Shown: positions 8,784-16,567 of the stretch, one piece after another
Position numbering within the stretch: the stretch's first letter is position 1
How the letters are laid out: the number at the start of each line of letters is the position of its first letter
Assembly: GCF_027922185.1 (NCBI RefSeq)
Contig: NZ_BSFE01000011.1
Span: 55,755 to 119,754, forward strand
DNA: 64,000 nt
DNA from: Maricaulis virginensis
GTDB taxonomy: Bacteria; Pseudomonadota; Alphaproteobacteria; Caulobacterales; Maricaulaceae
Direction: 5' to 3'
The notes under the pieces: generated by a model
Databases searched by the model: none
The model's input: the letters and a program-made list of their open reading frames with translations, nothing else
Told to the model about the DNA's origin: nothing
Made by a program: the position numbers and the translations under genes

Positions 8784-8816
8784 AAAAAAAGAACGCGAGG
8801 TGGGAACCCCGCGTTC
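8784..8816 (-). terminator. Rho-independent terminator after ssb paralogue 2
   Basis: On the minus strand GAACGCG pairs with CGCGTTC around a loop containing GGTTCCCACC, and is followed by seven T residues after one C. It lies 70 bases past the ssb stop at 8887. Confidence 0.8.
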
Positions 8817-8886
8817 GAGTGAGATGGAGGGAAGAAGGTGGCGGCCGGGAGCTGGGGGAAGGTCCCGACCGCCTGGCAAGGGGACG

Positions 8887-9258
8887 CTAGGCGTCACCCT
8901 CGGGGAGGTCGTCTGCGCCGCTCGAGGCATTGCGCGGACGAGCCATCAGGTAGATCTGGCTGCGATAGCCGGAGAGGACGAATTGGAGCTTCTCGCGCTT
9001 CTCGCCGTTCTCTTCGGTCTTCTGGACCTGCAGTTGACCGTCCAGGCCGATCTGTTGGCCCTTCTGGACATGCTCCTGGACGATTTTAACGAGACCGGGA
9101 TTGTAGACCCAGGCAGTGATCCAGTGCGTCTGCTGATTTTCGCCGGCGCCGAGATTGCACGCGATCGAGAGGCGGGCGTAGTCGTGACCGCCGCGCGTTT
9201 GGGCGATAACGGGATCCTGGCCGACACGACCGGTGATGCTCACATTGTTCATATCCAT
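8887..9258 (-). CDS. ssb: Single-stranded DNA-binding protein, paralogue 2
   Basis: From the ATG at 9258 (MDMNNVSITGRVGQDPVI) the protein is ~123 residues and shows the SSB OB-fold pattern, including HWITAWVYNPGLV and HVQKGQQIGLDGQLQ. An ATG seven codons upstream (9279) would give a longer form, but the shorter start follows a GGGAGCA ribosome site. The C-terminus (GADDLPEGDA) is acidic but lacks the DDDIPF-like tip. The leader (9259-9380) holds a purine run and a hairpin like those of other minus-strand plasmid genes. It is clearly diverged from the paralogues at 5020 and 11123. Confidence 0.86.
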   Translation of the reverse strand: MDMNNVSITGRVGQDPVIAQTRGGHDYARLSIACNLGAGENQQTHWITAWVYNPGLVKIVQEHVQKGQQIGLDGQLQVQKTEENGEKREKLQFVLSGYRSQIYLMARPRNASSGADDLPEGDA

Positions 9259-9344
9259 GATGATGCTCCCTGCATTCAAGATTGATGGCTGGAACGTCCT
9301 GCCTGGCTCTGAACCCGTCTTTCGGGCGAAGCCCGCTTTCCTCC

Positions 9345-9379
9345 GGACATTCCACTGAATGTCCCCCCTCCTTTCCCTT
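9345..9379 (-). promoter_or_regulatory. Purine-run plus hairpin leader upstream of ssb 2
   Basis: On the minus strand GGGAAAGGAGGGG (9365-9377) is followed by a GGACATT/AATGTCC hairpin (9345-9364) and then GGAGGAAAGC. The order matches the leaders of the helicase, parB and the small genes at 42-44 kb, although here the start codon is ~85 bases further on. The rest of 9380-9670 holds no gene that I can support. Confidence 0.45.
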
Positions 9380-9670
9380 GATGCTCCACGGTTGGCCTGT
9401 GCTGCCCTATCCAGGGGTCTGATGGACGATTGTGCAGGTCGGCTTCTGCTTGGGACCGGTGGGTTTGAGCTGATCGACCGATGTTCGAGCTGGTCTTCCC
9501 GACTGTACTATTCGCCACGCAGGCGCTGCGTCCTTCGCGCGCCCCGGCCCGCAGACCGTCAGGTCGAGGACACGGCGCGTAGGCGAAGCCGAGCCCCCCT
9601 CCCCTTGTCTTGAGCGGCAAAGCCGCTGAGGTTGCATGATCGAGACAGTTTTGACGGGAGACCCGCGTTC

Positions 9671-10459
9671 ATGAGCGATCGACTGGACCGGCTGGAACAG
9701 CGCATTGAAGAGACACATGCCATTGCTGTGGCGGCGCAGACGGCCATGGACGCACTTTGCCTGGAACTGATCTCCGACGACCTGATCGACGGTCTTCAGT
9801 TAGCTAACGTGCTAACGCGACTGGGCGGGCGATACGAAAAGAAGTCCCCTGGCGTTCAGGAACGGCTGATGGCGACGGTCGAGCGGCTTAGAACGTTCGA
9901 GCAAACGCAGACCACAATGGACCCGGACGGCCAGCGCAATGATGCAAGCAGAGCGCTGGAGACGATCTCGTCGGTATCGCTCCTGCACACTTCAGTGCTC
10001 ATGCGATATACCCGTGAGCAGAAGCACGATGTGTCTGTACACACCTCGTCCATGATCGTGATCGGCTATGCCGGCGCGGCGTGCGCTCTGCTCACGGCAA
10101 TGCTGAAAGACGACGCTGTGTCACGCGAGGTCATGGCTGTTGCGGTCAACGACCTGGCGGGACTGACGTCGATGAAGTCATTGGGCGATGGGTTCGGCCG
10201 AACGATGGAGGACGCGTTGGACGCGGCGGAACGCGTTTTCGCGCCGGCCTTCGAAGACCTGGACCGTGATGTCGATGACGCATGGATCCGGCCGCACTGC
10301 GAGAGGTTTCTGACTGAGAACCCGTTTGTGACACTCGATCCGGGTGACGAAGGCAATGCCAGAACCCGCGCCTGGCTGGCAGACGGCATCATGTCCCGCT
10401 TCATGATCGGTTTTCTGAGCGAGGTTGCTCGTATCGCGCCGGATTTCTTCAAGCGCTAA
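9671..10459 (+). CDS. Hypothetical protein, helical, unknown function
   Basis: The ATG at 9671 is preceded by GGGAG; a TTG 13 codons upstream is a weaker choice. The 262-residue product is charged and mostly helical, with a coiled-coil-like opening (DRLDRLEQRIEETHAIAVAA) and a more hydrophobic Ala/Gly-rich middle (IVIGYAGAACALLTAML) that could be a membrane-associated helix. It stands alone on the plus strand between minus-strand ssb operons and has its own terminator at 10467. An internal GTTAGCTAAC (9799) matches the candidate partition site near parA. The family is not recognised. Confidence 0.65.
   Translation: MSDRLDRLEQRIEETHAIAVAAQTAMDALCLELISDDLIDGLQLANVLTRLGGRYEKKSPGVQERLMATVERLRTFEQTQTTMDPDGQRNDASRALETISSVSLLHTSVLMRYTREQKHDVSVHTSSMIVIGYAGAACALLTAMLKDDAVSREVMAVAVNDLAGLTSMKSLGDGFGRTMEDALDAAERVFAPAFEDLDRDVDDAWIRPHCERFLTENPFVTLDPGDEGNARTRAWLADGIMSRFMIGFLSEVARIAPDFFKR
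9799..9816. promoter_or_regulatory. Intragenic copy of the GTTAGC partition-like motif
   Basis: GTTAGCTAAC (9799-9808) plus GCTAAC (9811-9816) repeats the decamer and half-sites clustered between parA and parB. Here it lies inside a coding region, encoding LQLANVLT, so it may be chance or a secondary ParB/regulator site. Confidence 0.35.
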
Positions 10460-10466
10460 ATGAGAG

Positions 10467-10497
10467 AAGGCCCGTTGCTGGTGGCAACGGGCCTTTC
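10467..10497 (+). terminator. Rho-independent terminator
   Basis: AAGGCCCGTTGC and GCAACGGGCCTT form a perfect 12-bp stem with a 5-base loop, eight bases after the stop of the 9671 gene. The following T-run is short (TTTC counting the stem end). A second dyad, GGCTCACC/GGTGAGCC, at 10534-10554 may end the leftward gene at 10603. Confidence 0.8.
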
Positions 10498-10602
10498 GGG
10501 TGGTTCTGTCACGTGCCGGCTGTTGGGGCGGCCGGCTCACCCTTAAGGTGAGCCTGATTCCTTACTCATCGGTGAACAGGCTCCAATGAGCCGGCACCGG
10601 AT

Positions 10603-11028
10603 CTAATGCAGATCGCGGCACTCCTTGATAAGGCCAAGAACGTCCTGGATTTTCACGGTCAGCGAGGCATATCGTCCATTTGTCCCCCCGCAGACGTAGA
10701 AGTCGGTCCGGCCGGCATCAAGGAATTGCTCAAGCCCGCTGCGCAGGCCTCTGATTTCCCAGCTTTCGTAACCGGTAATTCCGTTCGTACAGACCAGACA
10801 CATAGCGGCCGGATCGAACGGGGACGGCTCGACAACGAAGCCGACGCGGCGGATGCGCTCATACGAGAAGGCGCCATTGGAATAGTGGAAACGTTCAACG
10901 CCGTCGACATAGACAGTGTTGGCGTCACGGTGAGCTTGCTGGGCTTCAAGAGCCTCAAGGCGGGCCAGCTGCTGCGGGGACATGTCAGCGCGCAGCTCGG
11001 CATTCAGGCGTGCGAAATTAAAGGCCAT
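10603..11028 (-). CDS. Hypothetical plasmid protein
   Basis: The 141-residue soluble protein has no recognised domain. It starts MAFNFARLNAELRADMSPQQLARLE with a good GGAGG ribosome site and has a basic/aromatic core (ERFHYSNGAFSYERIRRVGFV) and a C-terminal CGGTNGRYASLTVKIQDVL. It is the last gene of a minus-strand run that begins at ssb paralogue 3. Similar short, family-less genes are usual beside DUF3085/DUF3768 genes on alphaproteobacterial plasmids. Confidence 0.65.
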   Translation of the reverse strand: MAFNFARLNAELRADMSPQQLARLEALEAQQAHRDANTVYVDGVERFHYSNGAFSYERIRRVGFVVEPSPFDPAAMCLVCTNGITGYESWEIRGLRSGLEQFLDAGRTDFYVCGGTNGRYASLTVKIQDVLGLIKECRDLH

Positions 11029-11122
11029 GCTTGCCTCCTGGTGAGAGTACGGATGTGAATGATGGGGGGGTATGGCTCGGCGGACCGCTAGGTTGCGGTC
11101 CGCTGCTCGGAAACACTACATC

Positions 11123-11536
11123 TCAGAGTGGGATATCGTCGTCCGGATCGTTGTATTGCTGCTCCGGGTCGGACTGAGCCTTAGAGCCAGCCGCTGCCGT
11201 CGGGCTGTTCAGCAGCTGAATGTCGCCTTTGTGGGCGCCGATACGAAGACGCAGCTCGTCCCGCTGTTCCTGGCCACTGCCGGTACGGTGTTGAGCGAGC
11301 TCGCACTGCATGCAGACCTTCGTACCCTTGCGGCCGTGTTCACGCATCAACTTGACCAGGTGATCATTGAAGACGGCGACGGTCATGAAGTCGGTACGCT
11401 TGTAGTCGCCGGCGCCGGTATTGTTGCCGACGCGGACCATGGCGTAGTCCTGGGACCTGCCGTTGCGATCATTGCGTTGCATGATCTTGGCATCTTCGCA
11501 GAGATTGCCAGTGATGATGACGAGATTGGTGTCCAT
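11123..11536 (-). CDS. ssb: Single-stranded DNA-binding protein, paralogue 3
   Basis: From the ATG at 11536 (MDTNLVIITGNLCEDAKIM) the product is 137 residues. It has the OB-fold pattern (DFMTVAVFNDHLVKLMREHGRKGTKV, in parts) and, unlike the other two SSBs, an acidic tail ending DDDIPL. That is close to the DDDIPF tip which recruits replication and repair proteins. It is therefore the best candidate for a general-purpose plasmid SSB. A GGAGAG ribosome site precedes the start. The leader contains several hairpins after a purine run (11632-11672). Confidence 0.9.
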   Translation of the reverse strand: MDTNLVIITGNLCEDAKIMQRNDRNGRSQDYAMVRVGNNTGAGDYKRTDFMTVAVFNDHLVKLMREHGRKGTKVCMQCELAQHRTGSGQEQRDELRLRIGAHKGDIQLLNSPTAAAGSKAQSDPEQQYNDPDDDIPL

Positions 11537-11631
11537 GATGCTCTCCAAGGTGTTGAGGATGCGACCGCCTCCCGGCCGCAGGCATCCTGAAGGAGCGTCA
11601 GCGAACTGACCTTTGGGCCGTCAGGCCCCTT

Positions 11632-11672
11632 CCCTTCGGGATAATCCGAAGGGGGTCCCCTCCCCTTTTCTT
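11632..11672 (-). promoter_or_regulatory. Purine-run plus hairpin leader upstream of ssb 3
   Basis: On the minus strand AAAGAAAAGGGGAGGGG (11654-11672) leads into CCCTTCGG/CCGAAGGG (11632-11653). Further stem-loops follow in the ~95 bases before the ATG, for example around GGTCAG...CTGACG and GGATGC...GCATCC. Between 11673 and 11810 nothing else stands out. Confidence 0.45.
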
Positions 11673-11810
11673 TAAATCGCCGAACTGGATGCGGGTGTTT
11701 TTTTGGACTGTCTCCGACCCGGGTCGCGCGAAATCAGCTGACGCGCACACGGCCGGACCTAACCCGGCCGCGCTAGGCTCTCCGGGGCGATGGCCCGTCA
11801 CAGGTCCCTG

Positions 11811-11851
11811 TGAAACACAAAGGCTCCAGAGCCGTGTGCTCCGGAGCCTTT
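11811..11851 (-). terminator. Probable terminator of the partition operon
   Basis: AAAGGCTCC and GGAGCCTTT (9-bp stem, 11819-11851) lie 37 bases after the stop at 11888. On the minus strand a mixed T-rich tract (TTTGTGTTT) follows. Confidence 0.6.
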
Positions 11852-11887
11852 GACGGGTCATTGCTGGGAGATCGGTTTGCCCGGCGT

Positions 11888-12271
11888 TCAATCCGCGGAG
11901 AGATACCGTTCCAGGATGGCGGCATGCCGTTCGACATGTTCCGCCGTTCCGTGCGCCTTGGCGAGCTCGAGAATGGCGAGTTCGAAGGCCTCGGCGTCTT
12001 TGAGATTGAGGTGTTCGGCTAGATCCTGGAAGAGCACTCGCATGTCTTCGCTGGCCCGTATTCCGCAGGTCACGGTGTAGGGACTGCGACGTCGCCTGCG
12101 GCGCTGGCGCTTGTCACCGCGGCTTGTAAAACCTGACTCCTGAGCTACGCGGCGGATCGAGGCCTGGTCTGGCGTGGCGCGTGGTGCAGAGGCTTTGGCC
12201 AGCGCCCCCATGTCGATGTCGTCTTCGTCATTGTCGTCGCCCAGATTGATGGGAGCGCGTGATCTAGTCAT
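11888..12271 (-). CDS. Plasmid stability/partition accessory protein
   Basis: From the ATG at 12271 (MTRSRAPINLGDD) the protein has ~127 residues. An acidic N-terminus is followed by IRRVAQESGFTSR, a very basic RQRRRRRRSP patch and a helical C-terminus. This is the layout of the 'stability/partitioning determinant' proteins encoded directly after parA on alpha- and gammaproteobacterial plasmids. The basic patch probably contacts DNA. The gene overlaps the end of parA by eight bases, which supports a joint role in segregation or in repressing the par operon. Confidence 0.72.
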   Translation of the reverse strand: MTRSRAPINLGDDNDEDDIDMGALAKASAPRATPDQASIRRVAQESGFTSRGDKRQRRRRRRSPYTVTCGIRASEDMRVLFQDLAEHLNLKDAEAFELAILELAKAHGTAEHVERHAAILERYLSAD

Positions 12272-12980
12272 GTGCTGCCTCCGGCTGCTTGTTGGCGGGG
12301 GCGGTCGTGTCGCGCAGGCGGCGCAGCATCTCACTGCCGAGTTCTTCGACGTTGCGTTTGGCCTTCTCCAGACCGGACACCTGCTCGGGATCGAGCGTGT
12401 GCACAGACCCGCCGAATGATCGCATCGCGCGGAACGCCTCGCGGTCGGTCAGCTGGGTATCGAACATCGGAATGCCTGCTTCCGCGAATTGTTCTCGAAT
12501 GTACCGGTATGTCCGCGGCACAATGGCATTACTGGTTCGGGTGAACAGAACCGCGAAGGGAATTGTGTTCTTGATCAGCCGGCTCTGGTTGCGGATCAGC
12601 CGGATGGTCTTGGCGGCCTCATCCGCGTCGTCCTGCGAGCCTTGGCACAGGGTGATCACGAAATCGGCGCGGATAATTGCACTGGCGACGGTGGCGGACG
12701 CGGTGCCTTCCAGATCCACCAGGACATATCCGCTTGTTTCGCTCTCGGTCTCGATGTCATCGAGGATGGTGGTTTCATTCGAGTTCTCGACCAGGCGGAG
12801 ATTAGCCGGGCGATCGCCACGTTTGGCCCAGCCGGCGCTGTGCTGGTTCGGGTCGGCATCGATCAGCGAGACCGTCATGCCCTCCGGCGCACGCCGGCTG
12901 AGTTCCGATGCCAGGACGGTTGCTGCGGTCGTTTTTCCTGCGCCACCCTTTGAGGACGCAAAGACGATTACGAGGGACAT
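12264..12980 (-). CDS. parA: ParA-family partition ATPase
   Basis: The ATG at 12980 gives a 238-residue protein opening MSLVIVFASSKGGAGKTTAA. It has the deviant Walker A KGGAGKTT (residues 11-18) with signature Lys11, and a Walker A' DADPNQ. Its short length without an N-terminal HTH places it among type Ib-like ParA/MinD ATPases, which pattern the nucleoid and carry plasmids to daughter cells. The upstream frame to 13133 has no good start and lies in the control region. The gene overlaps its accessory partner downstream and faces the GTTAGC-rich site upstream. ParB is encoded ~400 bases further upstream on the same strand. Confidence 0.92.
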   Translation of the reverse strand: MSLVIVFASSKGGAGKTTAATVLASELSRRAPEGMTVSLIDADPNQHSAGWAKRGDRPANLRLVENSNETTILDDIETESETSGYVLVDLEGTASATVASAIIRADFVITLCQGSQDDADEAAKTIRLIRNQSRLIKNTIPFAVLFTRTSNAIVPRTYRYIREQFAEAGIPMFDTQLTDREAFRAMRSFGGSVHTLDPEQVSGLEKAKRNVEELGSEMLRRLRDTTAPANKQPEAAHD

Positions 12981-13005
12981 GGGCGCTCCGTTCCGATGTT
13001 TGCAA

Positions 13006-13240
13006 GCTGTTAGCTTTATGCACACGACACGCTGACAGTTAGCGTTCTGATAGCATGATAGCGCACGGTTAATATGACGTAAATTGTTCGCCAACCGCAA
13101 ATATAACGATAACTGTGTGCTGACTGCTAACACTTAATGAGCCGTTGGCGAACAGTTGGCAGCTTACACACAGTCCGCAATCCGCTCACGCAACGCGCAC
13201 CGTTAGCTAACACGTAACACGTTGCTAACTGTGCGCTAAC
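13006..13240. promoter_or_regulatory. parS: Candidate partition site / par operator (GTTAGC cluster)
   Basis: This non-coding stretch between parA and parB holds at least six GTTAGC/GCTAAC hexamers. They include GTTAGCTAAC (13202-13211) and GCTAAC copies near 13126, 13223 and 13235. It also holds an 11-bp inverted pair, TGTTCGCCAAC (13085) and GTTGGCGAACA (13144). The position and iterated half-sites fit a centromere or a ParA/ParB-family operator. It does not match the chromosomal parS consensus. A TATATT near 13102 may be the parA -10 element. Confidence 0.6.
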
Positions 13241-13302
13241 AAGCACTCTGCCAAGATCGGCGAGGAAATCAGGCTCACAGGAAAAGCCTGGACTGATTTC
13301 AA

Positions 13303-13378
13303 TGAAAACACAAAATGCCCCCCGGCCGGAGGCGAGCCGGGGGGCACGGACGCCCTCAGAGAGCAAAAGAGGGCGTCT
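13303..13378 (-). terminator. Terminator after parB
   Basis: On the minus strand a GACGCCCTC/GAGGGCGTC hairpin overlaps the parB stop. A very stable TGCCCCCCGGC/GCCGGGGGGCA hairpin (13317-13345) follows and is trailed by TTTTGTGTTTT. Confidence 0.82.
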
Positions 13379-15302
13379 AGTCGGACTCGGCCGGGTCAGC
13401 CGGGTCCGAGGTGTCATCGAGGACGAGACGGCCGAACGCATCGTCCTGCCGAAGCATCGCCGGGAGCCAATTCAGCTTAGCGGCCCTCTTCGCGGCGGCA
13501 GCCACCAATTCAGGCTTTGCCGCGGAGACGGAGTGAGACTCGTCCGGCGCCATCTCAGCCAGAGCGCGAACGAGCTGCACCTTGGTAAAACGGCCGAGCA
13601 TGGCATGATCCGCAGTGATGACACTGGTAGGATCAAAGTTCAGCAAGGTGCGTAGCTCAGTATGGTCGTTATCCGGACTGTCGACCCGGCGAACCGCATT
13701 CCTGCTATACAAGGCCCCGGCGCAGAACGCATGGAGAGCCCTCACGTCGGCCGGAGACCATTGCGACAAAGCCGCGATCAAGTCGCCGTCTTCGGCGGCG
13801 AGGCGTGCATCCCAGGTATCGTATTCACACGCGTGGTTGTCTGCGCTGCCTACCGCGATCGATGAGGACTGGGTGAACGGCGCCTTGGTCGCATAGCACA
13901 AGGTCTCGGTGTTGCAGCGGGACGGGAACACCTTGGCGACCAGATAAGCCGTCGAGACCAGGAACGCGACTTCCGCATTGGAACTGATCGCGTGCTGCAA
14001 ACCGGCTTCCATTGCAATGTTGAGATCTCCGGTAACGGAACCAGCGAGCTCCTCCGACTTCTGCTTGGCCAGGTCCTCAGCAACGGCCGGATCGTCAGGG
14101 GAGGGGGCGTCCGCATGTTCAGCCCGATCCTCCGGCCGAACGAAGCCACGTTCGACGCGCAAGCCGTTCCGGTCGATATACAAGATGGCACCGGCGATAG
14201 CGCGCTGGTCGTCAGAAAAGACAGGCTCAAGAAGTTCGTTCAGATGTGCCTGGACCTCATCGCGCTTGTCGCCGAGACGATCAAGCTCCTCCGATTGTTG
14301 TTGGTCCAGTTCCTCTGAGATCTCCAGTTCGCCAATCGCCTCGTCAATCCGATCCAGCTCTTCCTGCAAGGCTTCGGCCCGGGCGTCCTCCTCGGCAGAC
14401 AAGACGCGGTCGTCGGGATAGATCCGCGCGCAGCCTTCAAGTGCCTGATGATCGTAGCTGATATACGGCTCGACCCACTTCCAGCCCTCCGCTGCGACCT
14501 CATTGCCGGCCTCGGCCAGTTTGTCCTCCGCCAGCTCCTGCAGAAGCGACGGATTCAAGATTGAGGCGTTGTTCTCGTCGAACAGATCACGCTTCACCGC
14601 GCCGCCCGCATTTTCGTACGCCTCAAGCCCGACGAATTTCGCAACGGCCGACGTGGCGGAAACCTCATCACGGGTCAGGTAGCTGCGGATGTAACCCGAA
14701 CTCCGGTTCCAATCAGGCAGAGCATTGAAACAGTCCAACTGGCGTTCCTGGTCCGGCTCGATCGTGAAGGCCTGCAGAGCCAGCAGGTCCAGCTTGTTCT
14801 CCTCGAACGCAGTGACGATATCGCGATGAACATTGGCCAGGGCCAGACGCTGGCGAACGAGGCGTTCGGAGATCCCGAAGCGATTGGCGATTTCCACCTT
14901 ATCGAAGCCTTCGTTGACCAGGCTTTGAAAAGCGCGGAACTCCTGCACCGGGGTGAGGTTTTCTCGCTCGATATTCTCCATCACCGACGCCTCGATCTGC
15001 GCGGCGCGGTCGTCGGTCGTCATGATGACCGGGATGCCGGCCGCGAGCTGATCGGGCAGCCGCCCCGTTTCCTTCAGGAGCTTCAGGGCCATAAGGCGGC
15101 GGCCGCCCGCGTGTATTGCCACACGCTTCGGCGACTTCTGGGTTCCGCGGGGCAGTTGAATGAGCTCACCCTTCTTCTCGATAGTGTCGGCGAGGCGTTC
15201 AACAGATCCTTTTGGATACTGGGTGCGAATATTGGTGTCCGCCAGGACCAACTGGTCCAGCGGAACGAGCTTGACGGGATTCTCAAGGGTCGATTTGGGC
15301 AT
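13377..15302 (-). CDS. parB: Large ParB/RepB-family partition protein
   Basis: From MPKSTLENPVKLVPLDQL the protein is 641 residues, roughly twice a typical ParB. The N-terminal ParB/Srx fold shows HAGGRRLMAL, the counterpart of the CTP-binding GERRxxA box, then EASVMENIERENLTPVQE and an HTH (VEIANRFGISERLVRQRLALA, in parts). A long acidic coiled coil (~residues 320-385, EELDRIDEAIGELEISEE) and a large uncharacterised C-terminal region follow. It should bind the partition site and act with ParA. The start is set by AAGGAGG and a leader hairpin (15317-15337). The long C-terminal extension is usual for ParB proteins of this plasmid type but its function is unknown. Confidence 0.88.
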   Translation of the reverse strand: MPKSTLENPVKLVPLDQLVLADTNIRTQYPKGSVERLADTIEKKGELIQLPRGTQKSPKRVAIHAGGRRLMALKLLKETGRLPDQLAAGIPVIMTTDDRAAQIEASVMENIERENLTPVQEFRAFQSLVNEGFDKVEIANRFGISERLVRQRLALANVHRDIVTAFEENKLDLLALQAFTIEPDQERQLDCFNALPDWNRSSGYIRSYLTRDEVSATSAVAKFVGLEAYENAGGAVKRDLFDENNASILNPSLLQELAEDKLAEAGNEVAAEGWKWVEPYISYDHQALEGCARIYPDDRVLSAEEDARAEALQEELDRIDEAIGELEISEELDQQQSEELDRLGDKRDEVQAHLNELLEPVFSDDQRAIAGAILYIDRNGLRVERGFVRPEDRAEHADAPSPDDPAVAEDLAKQKSEELAGSVTGDLNIAMEAGLQHAISSNAEVAFLVSTAYLVAKVFPSRCNTETLCYATKAPFTQSSSIAVGSADNHACEYDTWDARLAAEDGDLIAALSQWSPADVRALHAFCAGALYSRNAVRRVDSPDNDHTELRTLLNFDPTSVITADHAMLGRFTKVQLVRALAEMAPDESHSVSAAKPELVAAAAKRAAKLNWLPAMLRQDDAFGRLVLDDTSDPADPAESD

Positions 15303-15316
15303 TGGATCCTCCTTAC

Positions 15317-15359
15317 TTCGCCCCCCAATGGGGCGAAACCGAAGGACCAAAACTTTTCT
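15317..15359 (-). promoter_or_regulatory. Purine-run plus hairpin leader of parB
   Basis: On the minus strand AAAGAAAAG starts right at the stop codon of the upstream gene (15360). It is followed by a TTCGCCCC/GGGGCGAA hairpin (15317-15337) and then AAGGAGG before the parB ATG. The layout matches the leaders at 4831, 42616 and 43568. Confidence 0.5.
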
Positions 15360-16115
15360 TTACTCGGCGGCCGCGCTGGAGGAGACGCCTATCCGGAACG
15401 CGCCACCCGGCTCAACGCCGTAGGGAACAGGGTGGTGTGCGTAGATATCGTCCCAGACACGCTCCCAGCGGGCCTGATAGTCGCCGATCGTCAAGGGAAT
15501 ATCTTTTAGCTGTTCAAGCTCCTGAAGGCGCTGATGACACAGCGCGAGAGCATCCGCGGCCTCTTCGTGGATCTGCATGAGCAGCTCCTCGTCAAGATCC
15601 TCGTCGGAGAAGCTGAGGACGTTGGTGCCCGATCGGGTACCCACATCATAATAGCCGGCACAAACCAGGATCTCACCCGGCCCGGCTGTCAGCAGCGTGC
15701 TGAGCGATGCCTGCGCGGTGCCACCAACGAAGATGCGGTGCTCTTTTTGCTGATTGGCCCGTTCAAGCACACGAAGGTGAGGGGTGGTTTGTGACGAAGG
15801 CCACGGGCCATTCCGCCACACCTGGTCCGAATAGACCAGGTTGCCCGCAATGGCGTAAAGAGAGCGTGACGCGTTGACGAGTTGTACGAGCGCCTGTCCG
15901 GATTGCTCGTGAATGTCGAAAGCAGCACACCTATCGCCGCGAGCCCACGATGCGATAACCAGGTCAACAGCGCTCTGGATCTTGTTCAGCATGATCCTCG
16001 TGTTTTGAAGCGCGGCCGACGTGTAGAAGGTTCGCAGCATCGGGGAGGAGGGGCCACCGTCATCACTGAAGTCGAGAACGAAATCTTCCGACAGGTCTGC
16101 AATCAGTGCGAACAT
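15360..16115 (-). CDS. Hypothetical protein between HTH regulator and parB
   Basis: This 251-residue soluble protein has no recognised domain. It starts MFALIADLSEDFVLDFSDDGG at an ATG that overlaps the upstream stop (TGATG). It carries a mid-region IFVGGTAQASLSTLLTAGPGE and a helical, acidic C-terminal third (DEDLDEELLMQIHEEAADAL). Tight coupling to the HTH regulator gene and its place ahead of parB suggest a plasmid control operon, but its role cannot be read from sequence. Confidence 0.68.
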   Translation of the reverse strand: MFALIADLSEDFVLDFSDDGGPSSPMLRTFYTSAALQNTRIMLNKIQSAVDLVIASWARGDRCAAFDIHEQSGQALVQLVNASRSLYAIAGNLVYSDQVWRNGPWPSSQTTPHLRVLERANQQKEHRIFVGGTAQASLSTLLTAGPGEILVCAGYYDVGTRSGTNVLSFSDEDLDEELLMQIHEEAADALALCHQRLQELEQLKDIPLTIGDYQARWERVWDDIYAHHPVPYGVEPGGAFRIGVSSSAAAE

Positions 16116-16567
16116 CAGAATTGCTCATGTGGTGAGCTGAAGCTGGGCGATCGCATCGTGTGGTGTGCATCGTAATTCGCAAAGATCTGCGTTGCCATTT
16201 GCCGCCGTGTTTCGCGCGGAAGCTTCAAAAGCTGCTCGACGGCGCGAGCGAGCATAGGTGCGTCAAGCAGAATTTCGCTGAGTTGCCAGTGCGAGTATGA
16301 CCCCGCATTTGGGAGTGCCATAAAGATCGGATCTAAGCCGATCACGCTGCTGAATTCAGCAACTTGGGTGGTATTGAGAGCGGTATCGCCCGACTTTAAT
16401 CGGTTGAGGCGACGAACCGGCATACCTAATCGGTCGGCAAGCTCGCTCGACTTTAGCTTGTGTAACCCGGCGTAGGCATCGAGAAACGCGACTGCGCCGG
16501 CCCGAAATCTGTCTGAATCCTGATCGGAGTCCGCCATCCCAGCGGACTTGATTTCGCCCTCACGCAT
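16115..16567 (-). CDS. HTH (Xre-like) transcriptional regulator
   Basis: The 150-residue protein has an Xre-like helix-turn-helix in its first half (LKSSELADRLGMPVRRLNRLKSG in pieces, with the recognition helix around VRRLNRLKSGD) and a helical C-terminus for dimerisation. It is transcribed away from the transfer operon, and the ~700-bp gap between them carries three similar dyads. It is therefore the natural candidate repressor or activator of the tra promoter; this is inference from position. Met11 is an alternative start. Confidence 0.72.
   Translation of the reverse strand: MREGEIKSAGMADSDQDSDRFRAGAVAFLDAYAGLHKLKSSELADRLGMPVRRLNRLKSGDTALNTTQVAEFSSVIGLDPIFMALPNAGSYSHWQLSEILLDAPMLARAVEQLLKLPRETRRQMATQIFANYDAHHTMRSPSFSSPHEQF

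Noticed and set aside
10534..10554. GGCTCACC/GGTGAGCC palindrome as an attachment site
   Set aside because: It lies between convergent gene ends with no integrase nearby. A transcript-end hairpin is simpler.
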